The notes beneath the pieces were generated by a model, which worked only from the letters and a program-made list of their open reading frames with translations, had not been told where the DNA came from and did no database searches. A stretch of DNA of 64,000 nt from Branchiostoma floridae (taxonomy: Eukaryota; Chordata; Leptocardii; Amphioxiformes; Branchiostomatidae): NCBI RefSeq assembly GCF_000003815.2, contig NC_049997.1, positions 14,298,067 to 14,362,066 of the forward strand, read 5' to 3'. Position 1 is the stretch's first letter. Each line of letters starts with the position of its first letter. The position numbers and the translations under genes are program-made. Below, one piece after another: positions 63,933-64,000 of the stretch.

Positions 63933-64000
63933 GTACGAAAATGTCCTAACTTACGTCTTTTGCGGAAGTCTGAACGTTGTGGGAAACCTCATTTGGGAGA

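Overview
The window looks like genomic DNA of an invertebrate deuterostome, most likely amphioxus (Branchiostoma). This is inferred from short exons with GT-AG introns of 0.2 to 1.5 kb, heavy loading with small inverted-repeat elements, frequent acatgta-type words and the gene style; no database search was possible. There is no bacterial-type gene organisation. Two multi-exon genes dominate and are arranged head to head (divergent), each beginning with a predicted signal peptide.

Left gene (minus strand, 10385 down to 357, running off the left edge): 12 coding exons, 567 codons. It encodes a secreted or cell-surface protein that I do not recognise. Translating the exons shows that a module of about 160 to 175 residues occurs twice (exons 2-5 and again exons 9-12), separated by a cysteine-containing middle part. 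All but one of the exon junctions join in phase with ordinary splice sites; the exon 7/8 junction needs a weak acceptor.

Middle (10386-21818): about 11.4 kb between the two start codons. It holds several inverted-repeat elements, retroelement tails and simple repeats, and one weak candidate coding exon (19338-19463, minus strand). I see no other gene there.

Right gene (plus strand, 21819 to 63932, running off the right edge): 53 exons whose phases agree at every junction, 8101 nt or 2700 codons with no stop. Order: signal peptide; EMI-like cysteine-rich domain (exons 2-3); second cysteine-rich stretch and a six-cysteine EGF-like domain (exons 4-5); about 190 residues of unknown fold (exons 6-10); then some 15 or more tandem fibronectin-III-like repeats. 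Each repeat is marked by a D-x-(S/T)-P-P linker, a W-x-G-F/SG-x-x-x-Y-E-W strand pair and a G-x-x-Y-Y-V-x-V-x-A-x-N strand. This is the plan of a very large extracellular adhesion or matrix protein. A second small cysteine cluster interrupts the repeats in exon 48.

The introns hold most of the other structure: a 5'-truncated LINE with a reverse-transcriptase fragment (54566-55672), a second LINE remnant (47188-47440), a 1035-bp hAT-type element with an exact 8-bp target duplication just after a splice donor (45817-46851), two smaller relatives, four copies of one small foldback element, a 909-bp element flanked by TA, a 27-bp minisatellite, decayed copies of two exons (30101-30440 and 58572-58680), and a tandem repeat whose last unit supplies the acceptor of exon 5.
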